Shown here: in pieces, positions 24,873 through 33,467 of the stretch
Position numbering within the stretch: the stretch's first letter is position 1
Layout: the number at the start of each line of letters is the position of its first letter
Assembly (NCBI RefSeq): GCF_013385635.1
Contig: NZ_JACAPR010000011.1
Location: 186,001-250,000, forward strand
Reading direction: 5' to 3'
Source: Pseudomonas gingeri
Lineage (GTDB): Bacteria; Pseudomonadota; Gammaproteobacteria; Pseudomonadales; Pseudomonadaceae
DNA: 64,000 bases
Position numbers and translations under genes: made by a program
Notes under the pieces: generated by a model
The model's database searches: none
Seen by the model: the letters and a program-made list of their open reading frames with translations, nothing else
What the model was told of the DNA's origin: nothing

Positions 24873-26634
24873 GCGCCGCTTCCTCCTGTGGCAGCCAGGT
24901 CGGCAGATGCCCGCTGGCCTCGGCGCTGCAGGCGCTGTCGACGCACTCGGCCAGGCTGGCGAAATGCACCGTGCGCCCGACCAGGCCGGGTGCGTAGTGG
25001 GCGTATTTGCCGGAGTTGGTCATCAGCGTCCGCGCGGCCGGTGGGATCACCGGTTCACCGACCATGCACCAGCAGGTATCGGTGATCAGGGTCGCGCCGA
25101 AGGCTTCGATCACGGCGATATGCCCGGCGGCACGGGCCTGCTCCAGCACGGCACGACCACAGGTGATCGCCAGCACCACGCCTGGGTGTTTGTGGCGGCC
25201 ACGGCACAGGCGAGCCAGGTGGGCGAACTCGGTCAGGGAGAAGTGCGGGTTGCCCAGCGAGACCACATCCACCCGCGGCTCGCGGGCGCTGTTGAGTTCA
25301 CGCCAACTGCCCAGCAGGTCGTCCAGGCTGATGCGGTGCAGTGGCAACGACAGGCCCGGTTCCAGCACCTGCAACGGATCGAGGGCTTCCGGGGTGACTC
25401 CGGCGATATGGAACAGCGGTGCCGCCGAGGTGGTGGCGAACGCCGCGCCGAAGGCCTTCAGGTCGTCGAGGCTGGGATTGGCCAGCTCCAGGCCGCGCAC
25501 CAGCGGGATGCGGCTGCCGGACAGGGCACCGATGTGGTAGCCGAGCAGCGGATAGAAGGCATCGTCCAGTTCGCCCATGGGCGGTACTTCGATCTCCAGG
25601 CGCGCCTTGCGCTGTTCGGCCAGGTGGCAGCCAGTCAGCGGTGCACGGCCGGTCAGGGCGATGCAGATATCCAGGTAGTCGGGGTATTTCTGGGTCCAGG
25701 CCCCGAGCACGCTGTTGGCATAGACCACGGCGTTGGATTCGGCCCAGACGATCTGTTCGCCGGCTTTCGGCGCGCTGTCGAGCAGGTAGGGCGCGCAGGT
25801 GTAGCTGAGTTGCGCGCCCATCGCCATATAGGCCGTGCCCAGGGCACTGGCGGGTTCGCCGAGAGCCGGGTCGACCCCCAGTTCACGCCAGCGGCGCTGG
25901 TCCACGGAAATGGAATTGAGGGTGGTCGGGACGCGCACGCGCGCGCCCCATTGCACCAGTTGTTCGGCAAAGCGCAGGCTCGCCGGCCCGGTATAGATGC
26001 AGCCGTCGATATGCGCCTGGGTCACGTCCAGCAGGCTGGACGCACCTTGCAGCTCGGCCATCTGCAGGACGATCTGCATGGCCACCTGGGCCGCTTTGCC
26101 GTACTGGCCCTCAAGCAGGGCCAGGTCATGCTCGCTGAGTTCGACGCTGCTCGTCGTCGCCCCGGCCTGCGCCGGCGTGACCGGTGCCTGCCAGTGCTCG
26201 GCGGGTGTTGCGTCGAACAGGGTCAGGCTGTTGCCCTCGACCCGGGCAAAGGCCTGGCCGCGCAGGGCGGCAAAGGCCTCCCGGCCGATGCACAGCACCG
26301 GCAGGGAACGTTCGAAAATCACCTTGGCCACCAGCACGCCGAGGGTCAGGATCTCATCGGCTTCGGCCAGTACCAGCGCGGCCGGTGCGTGACCATTGCT
26401 GATCAGCTCCATCATCACGCTGCTGCCGGTACAGGAACCGCGGCCGCTGGGCAGCGCCAGCACGCGGCCGGCCAAATGCTCGCCGCTCAAGGGGTGATGG
26501 CGGTCGATCACCTCGCCGCTGAACGGATCGACACCGCCCCAGAAACTCAGGCCGATATCGGCGAACAGCAAGGGGCCTTGGGCGGCTCCCTCGACCAGAC
26601 TGCGTCCGGTGAGGGAAGTGGGCGTGCTGGGCAT
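24865..26634 (-). CDS. lhpI: Aconitase X, cis-3-hydroxy-L-proline dehydratase (fused form)
   Basis: 589-aa protein that joins the small swivel domain (residues about 1-140, with PSGRGSCTGSSVMMELISNG) to the large AcnX catalytic domain (from about 170; PTTLNSISVDQRRW, ITCGRAV and LMTNSGKYAHYAPGL visible). In bacteria this fused AcnX dehydrates cis-3-hydroxy-L-proline to delta1-pyrroline-2-carboxylate, which the LhpD reductase (17755-18762) turns into proline. GAGGAA stands before the ATG. It follows the binding-protein gene by 10 bp and overlaps the first permease. Confidence 0.9.
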   Translation of the reverse strand: MPSTPTSLTGRSLVEGAAQGPLLFADIGLSFWGGVDPFSGEVIDRHHPLSGEHLAGRVLALPSGRGSCTGSSVMMELISNGHAPAALVLAEADEILTLGVLVAKVIFERSLPVLCIGREAFAALRGQAFARVEGNSLTLFDATPAEHWQAPVTPAQAGATTSSVELSEHDLALLEGQYGKAAQVAMQIVLQMAELQGASSLLDVTQAHIDGCIYTGPASLRFAEQLVQWGARVRVPTTLNSISVDQRRWRELGVDPALGEPASALGTAYMAMGAQLSYTCAPYLLDSAPKAGEQIVWAESNAVVYANSVLGAWTQKYPDYLDICIALTGRAPLTGCHLAEQRKARLEIEVPPMGELDDAFYPLLGYHIGALSGSRIPLVRGLELANPSLDDLKAFGAAFATTSAAPLFHIAGVTPEALDPLQVLEPGLSLPLHRISLDDLLGSWRELNSAREPRVDVVSLGNPHFSLTEFAHLARLCRGRHKHPGVVLAITCGRAVLEQARAAGHIAVIEAFGATLITDTCWCMVGEPVIPPAARTLMTNSGKYAHYAPGLVGRTVHFASLAECVDSACSAEASGHLPTWLPQEEAAHV

Positions 26635-26644
26635 GCAGGTTTCC

Positions 26645-27463
26645 TCAGTAGTAGACGTGTGGCACGGTCAGGTCAGCCGGTGGAATCTCGGTCCCGACCC
26701 ACTTGGTGAACAGCTCGTTGTAACGTCCGGTACGGACCTGCTGGTTGATGAACAGGTTGAGGTAGTTGATCAGGCCATACTCGTTGCGCTTGGCGCCCAG
26801 CGAGACATAGTCGATCACGTAGGGGGCATTGCCGGCGACCTTCAGGCCCTTGTACTTGCCTGATTTAAGCGTAGCCGCGGCCACGGTGTTGGTGACGACG
26901 GTGGCATCGATATGGCCCTGGGCGACGGCCAGGATGGTGTCGTTCTGCGACTGGTAGGCACGGAAGCTGCCGGTGCCCCAGCTTTTCTGGTCTTTTTCCA
27001 GGGCGATGGCTTCATAGGTGCCGCTGGTGTTGCCGACAGGGCGACCCTTGAGGTCCTCGTATTTGCTGATGCCGGTGTCTTCGCGGGTCAGGACCACCAT
27101 CTGGAAGGCGAAGTAGGGGAGGGTCAGGCCGACGGTCTTGGCCCGTTCGAGGGTGTCGGAAGTGGACGCGACGATGACGTCGGCACGGCCCGAGACCAGT
27201 GCGGGAATACGGTCCGGGAACGGTGTCTCGACGATCTCGGCATCGACGCCGAGGACCTTGGCCAGGTCGTTGCAATAGTCGACGTCGAAGCCCACCGGTT
27301 TGTTGCTGGCATCACGCGAGCCCATCGGCGGAAAGTCCAGGGTCACGGCACAACGCAGCTTGCCGGAGCCGATGATGTCATCGAGCTTGTCGGCCTGGGC
27401 CGTGGCGATAAAGGACGAACTGAGAACCACACTGAGCGCTACGGCAAAAACGGGATTTTTCAT
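26645..27463 (-). CDS. Periplasmic binding protein of the hydroxyproline ABC transporter
   Basis: 272-aa SBP family 3 protein. The ATG at 27463 gives a clean signal peptide (MKNPVFAVALSVVLSSSFIATAQA) and has a GAGG box; the longer frame to 27574 runs through the operator region and is rejected. KLDDIIGSGKLRCAVTLDFPPMG and GFDVDYCNDLAKVLG are the family marks. First gene of the binding protein-AcnX-permease-permease-ATPase operon, preceded by a TCGTATACGA site. Confidence 0.9.
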   Translation of the reverse strand: MKNPVFAVALSVVLSSSFIATAQADKLDDIIGSGKLRCAVTLDFPPMGSRDASNKPVGFDVDYCNDLAKVLGVDAEIVETPFPDRIPALVSGRADVIVASTSDTLERAKTVGLTLPYFAFQMVVLTREDTGISKYEDLKGRPVGNTSGTYEAIALEKDQKSWGTGSFRAYQSQNDTILAVAQGHIDATVVTNTVAAATLKSGKYKGLKVAGNAPYVIDYVSLGAKRNEYGLINYLNLFINQQVRTGRYNELFTKWVGTEIPPADLTVPHVYY

Positions 27464-27766
27464 GGATGCCTCGTTATCGGTAAGTGGTGTTGGCTTTCGT
27501 ATTATGAATTTCGTATACGATATTATATTAGCAATGACTGTGCCTGTTTCTACGTTAGAACATGAATTCTTCATCGGCCCACGGGTTAGAGGGTTTGTCG
27601 GGCAATAAGGGCGTAGATGCCCGCTTTTATTGGGCTGCAGGGTGTTACAGAAGGGAGCACGTTTCGCCGTGCACGCCCCTTAAAGGAACACACAGGCTTT
27701 GCGAGGGACTCATTGTGGCAAGCCCGTTGCCACAAGGTCTTGCCAGATTCGGAGCACGTTGGAGGC
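27464..27766. other. 303-bp gap holding the promoter of the transporter/AcnX operon
   Basis: No gene is seen. It contains the TCGTATACGA site at 27511-27520, AT-rich DNA next to it (27501-27535) suited to a promoter reading left, and a perfect 9-bp inverted repeat TTGTGGCAA/TTGCCACAA at 27713-27735 just past the end of the AraC-type gene. Confidence 0.55.
27511..27520. promoter_or_regulatory. TCGTATACGA palindrome, candidate GntR operator (site 2)
   Basis: Same palindrome as at 21639-21648, in matching flanks (ATTTCGTATACGATATT), 48 bp upstream of the binding-protein start codon. It overlaps the likely promoter of the transporter/AcnX operon. Confidence 0.68.
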
Positions 27767-28594
27767 TCAGCGATGGGTTTCGCGGTAATGGCTTGGCGAC
27801 AGGCCGGTGAGGGCGCGGAACTGGCGGCTGAAGGCGCTGTGGTCGGTGTAACCGCAACGCAGGGCGATCTCGGTGATCGGCAAGTCGGCGTGCAGCAGGA
27901 GTTGCGAGGCTTCCTCCAGGCGGGCCTTGTGGATCATCTGCCGCGGGGTGAGCTGGAAGATCCGCTTGCAGTGACGTTCCAGTTGGGCCACCGACAAGCC
28001 GGCGATCCGCGTCAGTTCGGCAAGGCTGATGGGCTGGGCGAAATGCTCGCGGATATGGGCGTCCACCGCGGCGACCTTCTGGAAGGAGGGGTGGTTCGAT
28101 TGCGGCAGTTGCAGGTCGCGGGAAATGCCCGCCAGGCCGACGATCCGCCCCTGCGGGTCGCGCAGCGGAACCTTGTGGGTCAGGCACCAGATCGGCTGAT
28201 TGCCGTAATAAAGGTGCAGCTCCAGCTGGTCGGCCAGTTCGCGCCCGCTGCTCAGGACCCGGCGGTCCTGCGCGGTATAGGAGGCGCCGAAACGTTCCGG
28301 GAAGACCCGGTCGGCGGTCAGTCCCAGCAGTTCGTCGGGCAGCTTGAAGCCGCAGCGCCGGGCCAGGGTCTGGTTGACGAAGGCGTAGCGCGCCTCGCTG
28401 TCCTTGATGAAGAACACCACGTCCGCCAGGGTATCGAGCAAGGGGGCGATGGTACTCAGGCTGCCCAGCAGGATCGGCAGGTCGCAGGGCTTGAATCTGT
28501 TGAGCGAGGCATACATGGCGTCGGGCGTCTGGCGGCAACTCTCGGGATCATAGAGATCCGTCGAGGTTGCCGAAACCCCCGCGCCGCTATTCAT
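27767..28594 (-). CDS. PAS-AraC transcriptional regulator of hydroxyproline genes (LhpR type)
   Basis: 275-aa regulator. Residues about 45-165 form a PAS-like sensor (LADVVFFIKDSEARYAFVNQTLARRCG; GIPAGISRDLQLP-like end). Residues 175-275 form a double helix-turn-helix AraC domain (ISLAELTRIAGLSVAQLERHCKRIF and LPITEIALRCGYTDHSAFSRQFR). The start ATG overlaps the stop of the flavoprotein gene (ATGA), so it is the last gene of the epimerase/dehydrogenase operon. In P. aeruginosa an AraC-type regulator activates the same genes; by analogy it senses 4-hydroxyproline. Confidence 0.88.
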   Translation of the reverse strand: MNSGAGVSATSTDLYDPESCRQTPDAMYASLNRFKPCDLPILLGSLSTIAPLLDTLADVVFFIKDSEARYAFVNQTLARRCGFKLPDELLGLTADRVFPERFGASYTAQDRRVLSSGRELADQLELHLYYGNQPIWCLTHKVPLRDPQGRIVGLAGISRDLQLPQSNHPSFQKVAAVDAHIREHFAQPISLAELTRIAGLSVAQLERHCKRIFQLTPRQMIHKARLEEASQLLLHADLPITEIALRCGYTDHSAFSRQFRALTGLSPSHYRETHR

Positions 28595-29847
28595 GCCGGC
28601 GGGGTGTCGTCGAGGCACAGCAGGGTGTCGATCCGCGCCGGACTGAACGGCGGGCGTGGTGCCGGGAGCTGCCAGCCGAACAGATGCCGGGCCGCGCCGC
28701 CGCACACCCGGCCCTGGCAGGCGCCCATGCCGCAGCGGCTGGCCAGCTTTGCTTCGCGCCAGTCGCGATGACCTTGCAGGGCGGTATAGGTGACATCCTC
28801 GCAACGGCACACCAGGGTGTCGGGCTCGGCCAGGGCCTTGAGTCGCGGGTCCAGGGCAAAGGCTTTGTTCAGGGTATCGGCGAAACCCTGCCAGCGTGCC
28901 CGGACCGGCCACAGGCGCCGGGCCGCGTCACGCTCGCCGACCGCCGCATGGCCGGCAATCGAGCCTTCCACCAGGGCCAGTTCGCTACCACCGAAACCGG
29001 TGCATTCACCGGCCGCGTAATGATCGGCGAGGCTGCTGGCCTGCCAATCGTCGGCGGCCAGGCCCTGGCCGTCGAGCGCGCAACCCAGGGCTTCGCCGAG
29101 CTGGGTGTTGGGGATCAGGCCGAAGCCGCAGGCCAGGCGGTCACAGGCCACCTCGACGACCTTGCCGCGCTGTTGCAGGCGCACCGCTTCCAGGCGCTCG
29201 CTGCCGAGGGCGGCGATCACATGGCTGCCGGTGCGGTAATGCGTGTCGAACAGGCCGAAGGCTTGCAGCCACTTGTGCGGCCAGCGTGGCAACTGCGCGG
29301 CGAACGCGGCGACGGCGGTCCGCGAAGCCTGTTCGGCGATTCGCAGGACCTGTGCCCCGGCGTGTCGGGCGGTGGCGGCGCTGGCCAGCAGCAACGGTCC
29401 GCTGCCGGCGATCACCAGGCGTTCGCCGTTGACCGGCAGGCCGCCCTTGATCAGTGCTTGCAGGCCGCCGGCACCGGTAACACCCGGCAGCGTCCAGCCG
29501 GGGAAGGGCAGCAACAGTTCGCGGGCGCCGGTACAGAGGATCAGCTTGTCGTAGCCGATCTGCCAGCCCCGTCGCGGGTCTTCGAGCAGCAGTTGTTTCG
29601 GGCCGGTGCTGGCGATCACCCGGGTGCCGGGATAATACCGGACGTTGTCGCAGGCCCGCAGGCGCTGGCGCAGCTCACGTGCCTGGGGTGGCAGCTTGGC
29701 CTGCGGGCCGTCACGCCAGATCTGCCCTCCGGCCAGCGGGTTGTCGTCGATGATGACGATACGTGCGCCGCTGGGCGCGGCGGCCAGGGCGGCGGCGATG
29801 CCCGAGGGACCGGCGCCGATGATCAACAGGTCGGCGAATTCGCTCAT
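28591..29847 (-). CDS. D-hydroxyproline dehydrogenase FAD/[2Fe-2S] subunit (HcnB type)
   Basis: 418-aa flavoprotein. The N-terminal FAD motif is LLIIGAGPSGIAAALAAA, followed by a mid NAD-type fold (AGSGPLLLASAATARHAG), an FAD-contact segment (AAGECTGFGGSELALVEG) and a C-terminal BFD-like iron-sulfur site (CRCEDV with CGMGACQGRVC). It corresponds to the C-terminal two thirds of the fused protein at 3874-5583. Start ATG at 29847 overlaps the small-subunit stop. It forms the heteromeric dehydrogenase with 29844-30080 and 30073-31173. Confidence 0.88.
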   Translation of the reverse strand: MSEFADLLIIGAGPSGIAAALAAAPSGARIVIIDDNPLAGGQIWRDGPQAKLPPQARELRQRLRACDNVRYYPGTRVIASTGPKQLLLEDPRRGWQIGYDKLILCTGARELLLPFPGWTLPGVTGAGGLQALIKGGLPVNGERLVIAGSGPLLLASAATARHAGAQVLRIAEQASRTAVAAFAAQLPRWPHKWLQAFGLFDTHYRTGSHVIAALGSERLEAVRLQQRGKVVEVACDRLACGFGLIPNTQLGEALGCALDGQGLAADDWQASSLADHYAAGECTGFGGSELALVEGSIAGHAAVGERDAARRLWPVRARWQGFADTLNKAFALDPRLKALAEPDTLVCRCEDVTYTALQGHRDWREAKLASRCGMGACQGRVCGGAARHLFGWQLPAPRPPFSPARIDTLLCLDDTPPA

Positions 29848-30080
29848 GGCCGGGTCTCCACCTGCATGCCGTCCTGGCACAGGGTCTGGCAGGCCAGACG
29901 GCGATAGCCGTCGATGCTGACCCGGCATTCCTGGCAAATGCCCATGCCGCACAGCGGCGCACGGCGGCGGCCGCTGACCGAGGTGCGGCTGCAACCGTCG
30001 CCGCCGAGGGCCAGGGCCGCGGCCACGGTGGTGCCTTCGGCGACGCGCAGGGCGCGACCGTCCAGTGTCAGTTCAGGCAT
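29844..30080 (-). CDS. D-hydroxyproline dehydrogenase small [2Fe-2S] subunit (HcnA type)
   Basis: 78-aa ferredoxin-like protein with a C44-x4-C49-x2-C52-x11-C64 cluster motif (PLCGMGICQEC ... ACQT). It starts inside the end of the upstream oxidase gene (8-nt overlap) and ends overlapping the next start. It carries electrons from the flavin subunits. It is homologous to residues 1-80 of the fused protein in the first cluster. Confidence 0.88.
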   Translation of the reverse strand: MPELTLDGRALRVAEGTTVAAALALGGDGCSRTSVSGRRRAPLCGMGICQECRVSIDGYRRLACQTLCQDGMQVETRP

Positions 30081-31173
30081 GGGTGTGCGCTCCGAGAAAG
30101 CGTTGCGGCAGATAGGCGGCGGCAGCCAGGGGTGGCGTTTCGTTGAACAGCTGGGCGACCAGCAGGTCGGCGGTGCCGGGAGCGGTGGTCACGCCCAGGC
30201 CTTCATGACCGACGGCCAGCCACAGACCCTCGCGCTGCGGATGCTGGCCCACCAGCGGCAGGCCGTCCGGGCTGGCCGCGCGCAGGCCGGTCCAGGCACG
30301 GATCGCATTCAGCCGGGCCAGCCCCGGCAGGTATTCGACGGCACGTTTGAGCATCTTCGCCAGCATCCAGCCTTCGACCTGCAGGTCGCGGGTGCCGAAC
30401 TGCCGCGAGGCGCCGATAAACAACTGGCCGGTGGGCCGTGGCTGGATATTGCAGGCGGCGGAAGGGCCCTTGGCGTTGTGGGTGCTGGTGACATAACCCA
30501 GCTCCACCAGGGTATGGGTGACGCTGCCGGGGTAACGGTCGGTGATCAGCAGGTGGCCTTTCTTCGGTTCGATGGGCAGTTCCGGGCACAGCTCGTTGGC
30601 CTGCACGCCGTTGGCCAGGACCACCGCCCCGGCGCTGAGCCAGTGGCCGTTGTCGAGTCGTACGCGGTTACCATCGATTTCGCTGACCCTGGCCCGACGC
30701 TGGCGAATACCAGCGGTTTCGAGCATCCAGCGGGCCGTGGCCGGGGCATAGAGAATGCCGTCGCCGTGGATCAGCAGGCCGCCTTCGAGGCCTTCGCGCA
30801 GTTGCGGTTCGCGTTCGCGCAGGGCCTGGCTGCCGAGCAGTTCGCAGGCGATGCCATGGGCCTGCAGGTTGGCATGCTTGGCCTGGGCCACGGCCATTTC
30901 CTCGGCATTGGCGGCGATCCACAGCGTGCCGTTGTTGCGATAGGCACAGCCCTCGGGCAGATCGGCAGACACCTCGCGCCAGCGCTGCACGGAGTATTGG
31001 CACAGCGCCAACTCCGCCGGGTTGTCGTCGAGCACCAACAGGTGGCCCATGCCCGCCGCCGTGGCATTGGGCAGGCCGGCGTCCAGCACCAGCACGCTCA
31101 GCCCCCGGTTGGCCAGCGCCTGGGCACAGGCGGCGCCGACGATCCCCGCGCCGATCACGATGATGTCGGCCAC
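30073..31173 (-). CDS. D-hydroxyproline dehydrogenase catalytic FAD subunit (HcnC/DadA type)
   Basis: 366-aa DAO-fold oxidase with ADIIVIGAGIVGAACAQAL at the N-terminus and the C-terminal ASPDGLPLVGQHP and GHEGLGVTTAPGTADLL segments. The GTG at 31173 has GAAGG 7 nt upstream; another GTG at 31188 would overlap the epimerase stop (GTGA). It oxidises cis-4-hydroxy-D-proline, the epimerase product, to the pyrroline imine. It sits 11 bp after the epimerase gene in the same operon. Confidence 0.88.
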   Translation of the reverse strand: MADIIVIGAGIVGAACAQALANRGLSVLVLDAGLPNATAAGMGHLLVLDDNPAELALCQYSVQRWREVSADLPEGCAYRNNGTLWIAANAEEMAVAQAKHANLQAHGIACELLGSQALREREPQLREGLEGGLLIHGDGILYAPATARWMLETAGIRQRRARVSEIDGNRVRLDNGHWLSAGAVVLANGVQANELCPELPIEPKKGHLLITDRYPGSVTHTLVELGYVTSTHNAKGPSAACNIQPRPTGQLFIGASRQFGTRDLQVEGWMLAKMLKRAVEYLPGLARLNAIRAWTGLRAASPDGLPLVGQHPQREGLWLAVGHEGLGVTTAPGTADLLVAQLFNETPPLAAAAYLPQRFLGAHTHA

Positions 31174-31184
31174 CGTGCCTTCGT

Positions 31185-32117
31185 TCACAGACGGATGCCC
31201 CAGGCGAACGGGTCGTCCTGTTCGAGGATCAGTGTCGTTTCGGCGCTGATATGCGCGCGCCCGCGAATGGTCGGCACGATGCGTTCGCCGTCGGCCTCGT
31301 AGGCGCCTTCGAATTCGCTGCCGATCACACTGGCCTGGCGCCAGACCTGTCCCGGCTGCAGCTTGCCGTCGGCCGCCAGGCACGCCAGCTTGGCGCTGGT
31401 ACCGGTGCCGCAGGGTGAGCGGTCGTAGGCCTTGCCGGGGCAGAGCACGAAGTTGCGGCTGTCGGCCCGGGCGTCGTCGGCGAACAGCTCGACATGGTCG
31501 ATCAGGCCGCCGTCTTCGCCACGGATGCCTTGCTGCTCCAGGGCTTGCTGCACGGCGAAGGTATAGGCGGTCAGCGCTTCGAGGTTGTCGCTGGTGACGT
31601 CCAGGCCGTGGTCGGCGACCAGGAAGAACCAGTTGCCGCCCCAGGCGACATCGCCGATCACCTCGCCGATGCCCGGCACGTGCAGGGCCAGTGCCCGCAG
31701 GTAACGATAGGACGGGACATTGCGCACACTGACAGAACGGTCTTCGTGCAGGGTGGCGTGCACCGTGCCCACCGGGGTTTCGATGGCGTGGATGCCCGGT
31801 TCGATCCGCCCCAGATGCGCCAGCGAGGCCACCAGGCCGATGGTGCCGTGGCCGCACATGCCGAGGTAGCCGGTATTGTTGAAGAAGATCACCCCGGCCG
31901 TGGCCGCCGGGTTCACCGGTTCGCACAGCAGCGCGCCGACCAGCACATCGCTGCCGCGGGGTTCGAGAACACAGGCGGCGCGCCAGGCATCATGTTCTTC
32001 GGCCAGGCGCTGGCGGCGTTCGGCCATGCTGCCACGGCCCAGGTCGGGGAAACCGGCGGTCACCAGGCGGGTCGGTTCGCCGCCGGTATGAGAGTCGATC
32101 ACGCTGATACGTTGCAT
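31185..32117 (-). CDS. lhpA: 4-hydroxyproline 2-epimerase
   Basis: 310-aa racemase-fold enzyme with both catalytic cysteines: C88 in YLGMCGHGT and C236 in [11 protein letters not shown]. These are the positions recalled for characterised Pseudomonas epimerases. It interconverts trans-4-hydroxy-L-proline and cis-4-hydroxy-D-proline, opening the pathway. First gene of the epimerase/oxidase operon. It contrasts with the Ser/Cys paralogue at 21746-22774. Confidence 0.92.
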   Translation of the reverse strand: MQRISVIDSHTGGEPTRLVTAGFPDLGRGSMAERRQRLAEEHDAWRAACVLEPRGSDVLVGALLCEPVNPAATAGVIFFNNTGYLGMCGHGTIGLVASLAHLGRIEPGIHAIETPVGTVHATLHEDRSVSVRNVPSYRYLRALALHVPGIGEVIGDVAWGGNWFFLVADHGLDVTSDNLEALTAYTFAVQQALEQQGIRGEDGGLIDHVELFADDARADSRNFVLCPGKAYDRSPCGTGTSAKLACLAADGKLQPGQVWRQASVIGSEFEGAYEADGERIVPTIRGRAHISAETTLILEQDDPFAWGIRL

Positions 32118-32226
32118 GGCAGGTCACTGTCGAATAAAGGAGTTCGCAGAGTGGCCTGTGGGAGGGTGATCCGGCTTGATGCTTTTATCGGGCGCTCATG
32201 ACGAAATCAGCACAGTGCTGCCTGGA

Positions 32227-32898
32227 TCAATGGGCGCGTGGCAGGTGCTCCAGCAACGTCGCGCAAACCCCGGCAATGTGCTCGTCGAGCAGTTTCACCG
32301 CCTGTTCCACATCACGGGCACGGCAGGCCTCGATGATGTCGCGGTGTTCATGGTCGGCGCGTTCCTTGCCGGCCGAAAGGCTCATCTGCAGGCGCAGGTA
32401 GCGTTCCAGCTTGTCGTTGACCGAGCGGATCAGGCTGACCAGGAACGGCCGCTGCGCCGGCTCGTAGAGGCAGGCATGGAGTTCCCAGTTGAGTTCGGCC
32501 CAGCGCCCGACGTCATTCTCGCCGACGAACTCCTGGCAGATACGTTCGGCCCGGGCGAAAGTGGTTTCGGTCATGTTCGGGATGGCCAGGCGCAGCACCT
32601 TGTCTTCAAGCAGCATGCGCACTTCGAACATCTGCGCCAGTTCCGGCTCGGAGAGGCGCGTGACCATCGCCCCGCGGTTGCGCTGGAACATCACCAGGCC
32701 CTCGGCTTCCAGGCGCTTGAGTGCCTCGCGCACGGGAATCTTGCTGACGTTGAACTGGCGGGCGATTTCGTCCTGGCGAATCGGTTCGTCCTCGGCGAAA
32801 TTGCCGGCGACGATGGCATCGCGCAAGTGCCGGGTAATGATCTCCGAGGTCGAAGGAGCATTGCCCAGGTCCGGGAGATTGAGCTTGGGTAGGGTCAC
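32227..32898 (-). CDS. GntR-family (FadR/VanR-type) transcriptional regulator
   Basis: 223-aa regulator. The winged helix is at residues about 20-80 (ITRHLRDAIVAGNFAEDEPIRQDEIARQFNVSKIPVREALKRLEAEGLV), followed by an all-helical FCD effector domain (PNMTETTFARAERI ... HRDIIEACRARDVEQAVKLLDEHI). The GTG at 32898 is the only sensible start close to the domain; longer frames add 89 unrelated residues. A GTATAC site 33 bp upstream suggests autoregulation. It likely controls the hydroxyproline operons carrying TCGTATACGA. Confidence 0.9.
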   Translation of the reverse strand: MTLPKLNLPDLGNAPSTSEIITRHLRDAIVAGNFAEDEPIRQDEIARQFNVSKIPVREALKRLEAEGLVMFQRNRGAMVTRLSEPELAQMFEVRMLLEDKVLRLAIPNMTETTFARAERICQEFVGENDVGRWAELNWELHACLYEPAQRPFLVSLIRSVNDKLERYLRLQMSLSAGKERADHEHRDIIEACRARDVEQAVKLLDEHIAGVCATLLEHLPRAH

Positions 32899-32930
32899 GG
32901 CGCGGTCATTCGAAAGAGAAGAAAGGGATA

Positions 32931-32940
32931 TGGTATACAA
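32931..32940. promoter_or_regulatory. TGGTATACAA, candidate GntR operator (site 3)
   Basis: GTATAC core with near-symmetric flanks, 33 bp upstream of the GntR start codon. The core is shared with the palindromes at 21639 and 27511; the outer bases differ (TGG...CAA). Confidence 0.55.
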
Positions 32941-33047
32941 AAAACGTTTTGTTTTCCTGCCTTCGATGGAAAAGGACGTGCTGATGTCGCAAATGGGCCG
33001 GGCCATGACGCGATGGTGGGGCGCCTGTGCAAGGCGCCCGCTCTGAA

Positions 33048-33467
33048 TCACAGAGGCGAGGTTTTCCGCGGGCGCCCACCCAGCTTGCCGTTTTCCCGGG
33101 CGGCTCGGGATTTGGCTTGCGTCGATTTCGAGCCGCCTTTCTTGCCCAACTGGCTGGCCATCCACGAGGCACTGCCGAGCACGCCCTGGATCAGCGAGGG
33201 CAGGTGGATATCGACATCCAGGGCCGGAAAGTGCAGACCCTGGCCGGTCGGACTGATTTCTATCCGGTCCAGGTCCTCAGGCTTGGCATTGGCCAGGCCT
33301 TCGACCAGTCGCGGAGGAAACGACAGGCTGACCCCGGAATCGAACCCGACGACCACGCAGGCGCTTTCGGCGTCGTAAGCGGCTTTTTCCGCACGGGGGG
33401 CGTTGGCCTGGAACGCTTTGGCGGAGCGCTTCGCTTGCTGGAACTCAAGTTCAGTCAAAGTCACCAT
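33048..33467 (-). CDS. DUF2442-domain protein with basic tail
   Basis: 139-aa protein. The middle (FDSGVSLSFPPRLVEGLANAKPEDLDRIEISPTGQGLHFPALDVDIHLPSLIQGVLG, about 41-97) is a DUF2442 domain, and the tail (KSRAARENGKLGGRPRK) is rich in Lys/Arg/Gly and could bind nucleic acid. It overlaps the DUF4160 gene upstream by 17 nt. Such pairs resemble toxin-antitoxin modules, with DUF2442 as the presumed neutralising partner; this role is inference. Confidence 0.82.
   Translation of the reverse strand: MVTLTELEFQQAKRSAKAFQANAPRAEKAAYDAESACVVVGFDSGVSLSFPPRLVEGLANAKPEDLDRIEISPTGQGLHFPALDVDIHLPSLIQGVLGSASWMASQLGKKGGSKSTQAKSRAARENGKLGGRPRKTSPL

Noticed and set aside
27713..27735. Sigma-54 promoter look-alike (TGGCAAGCCCGTTGCC) on both strands
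   Set aside because: It is a perfect palindrome TTGTGGCAA/TTGCCACAA resembling the short REP-type repeats of this genome, sits 250 bp from the nearest leftward start, and lacks the conserved C of TGGCAC.
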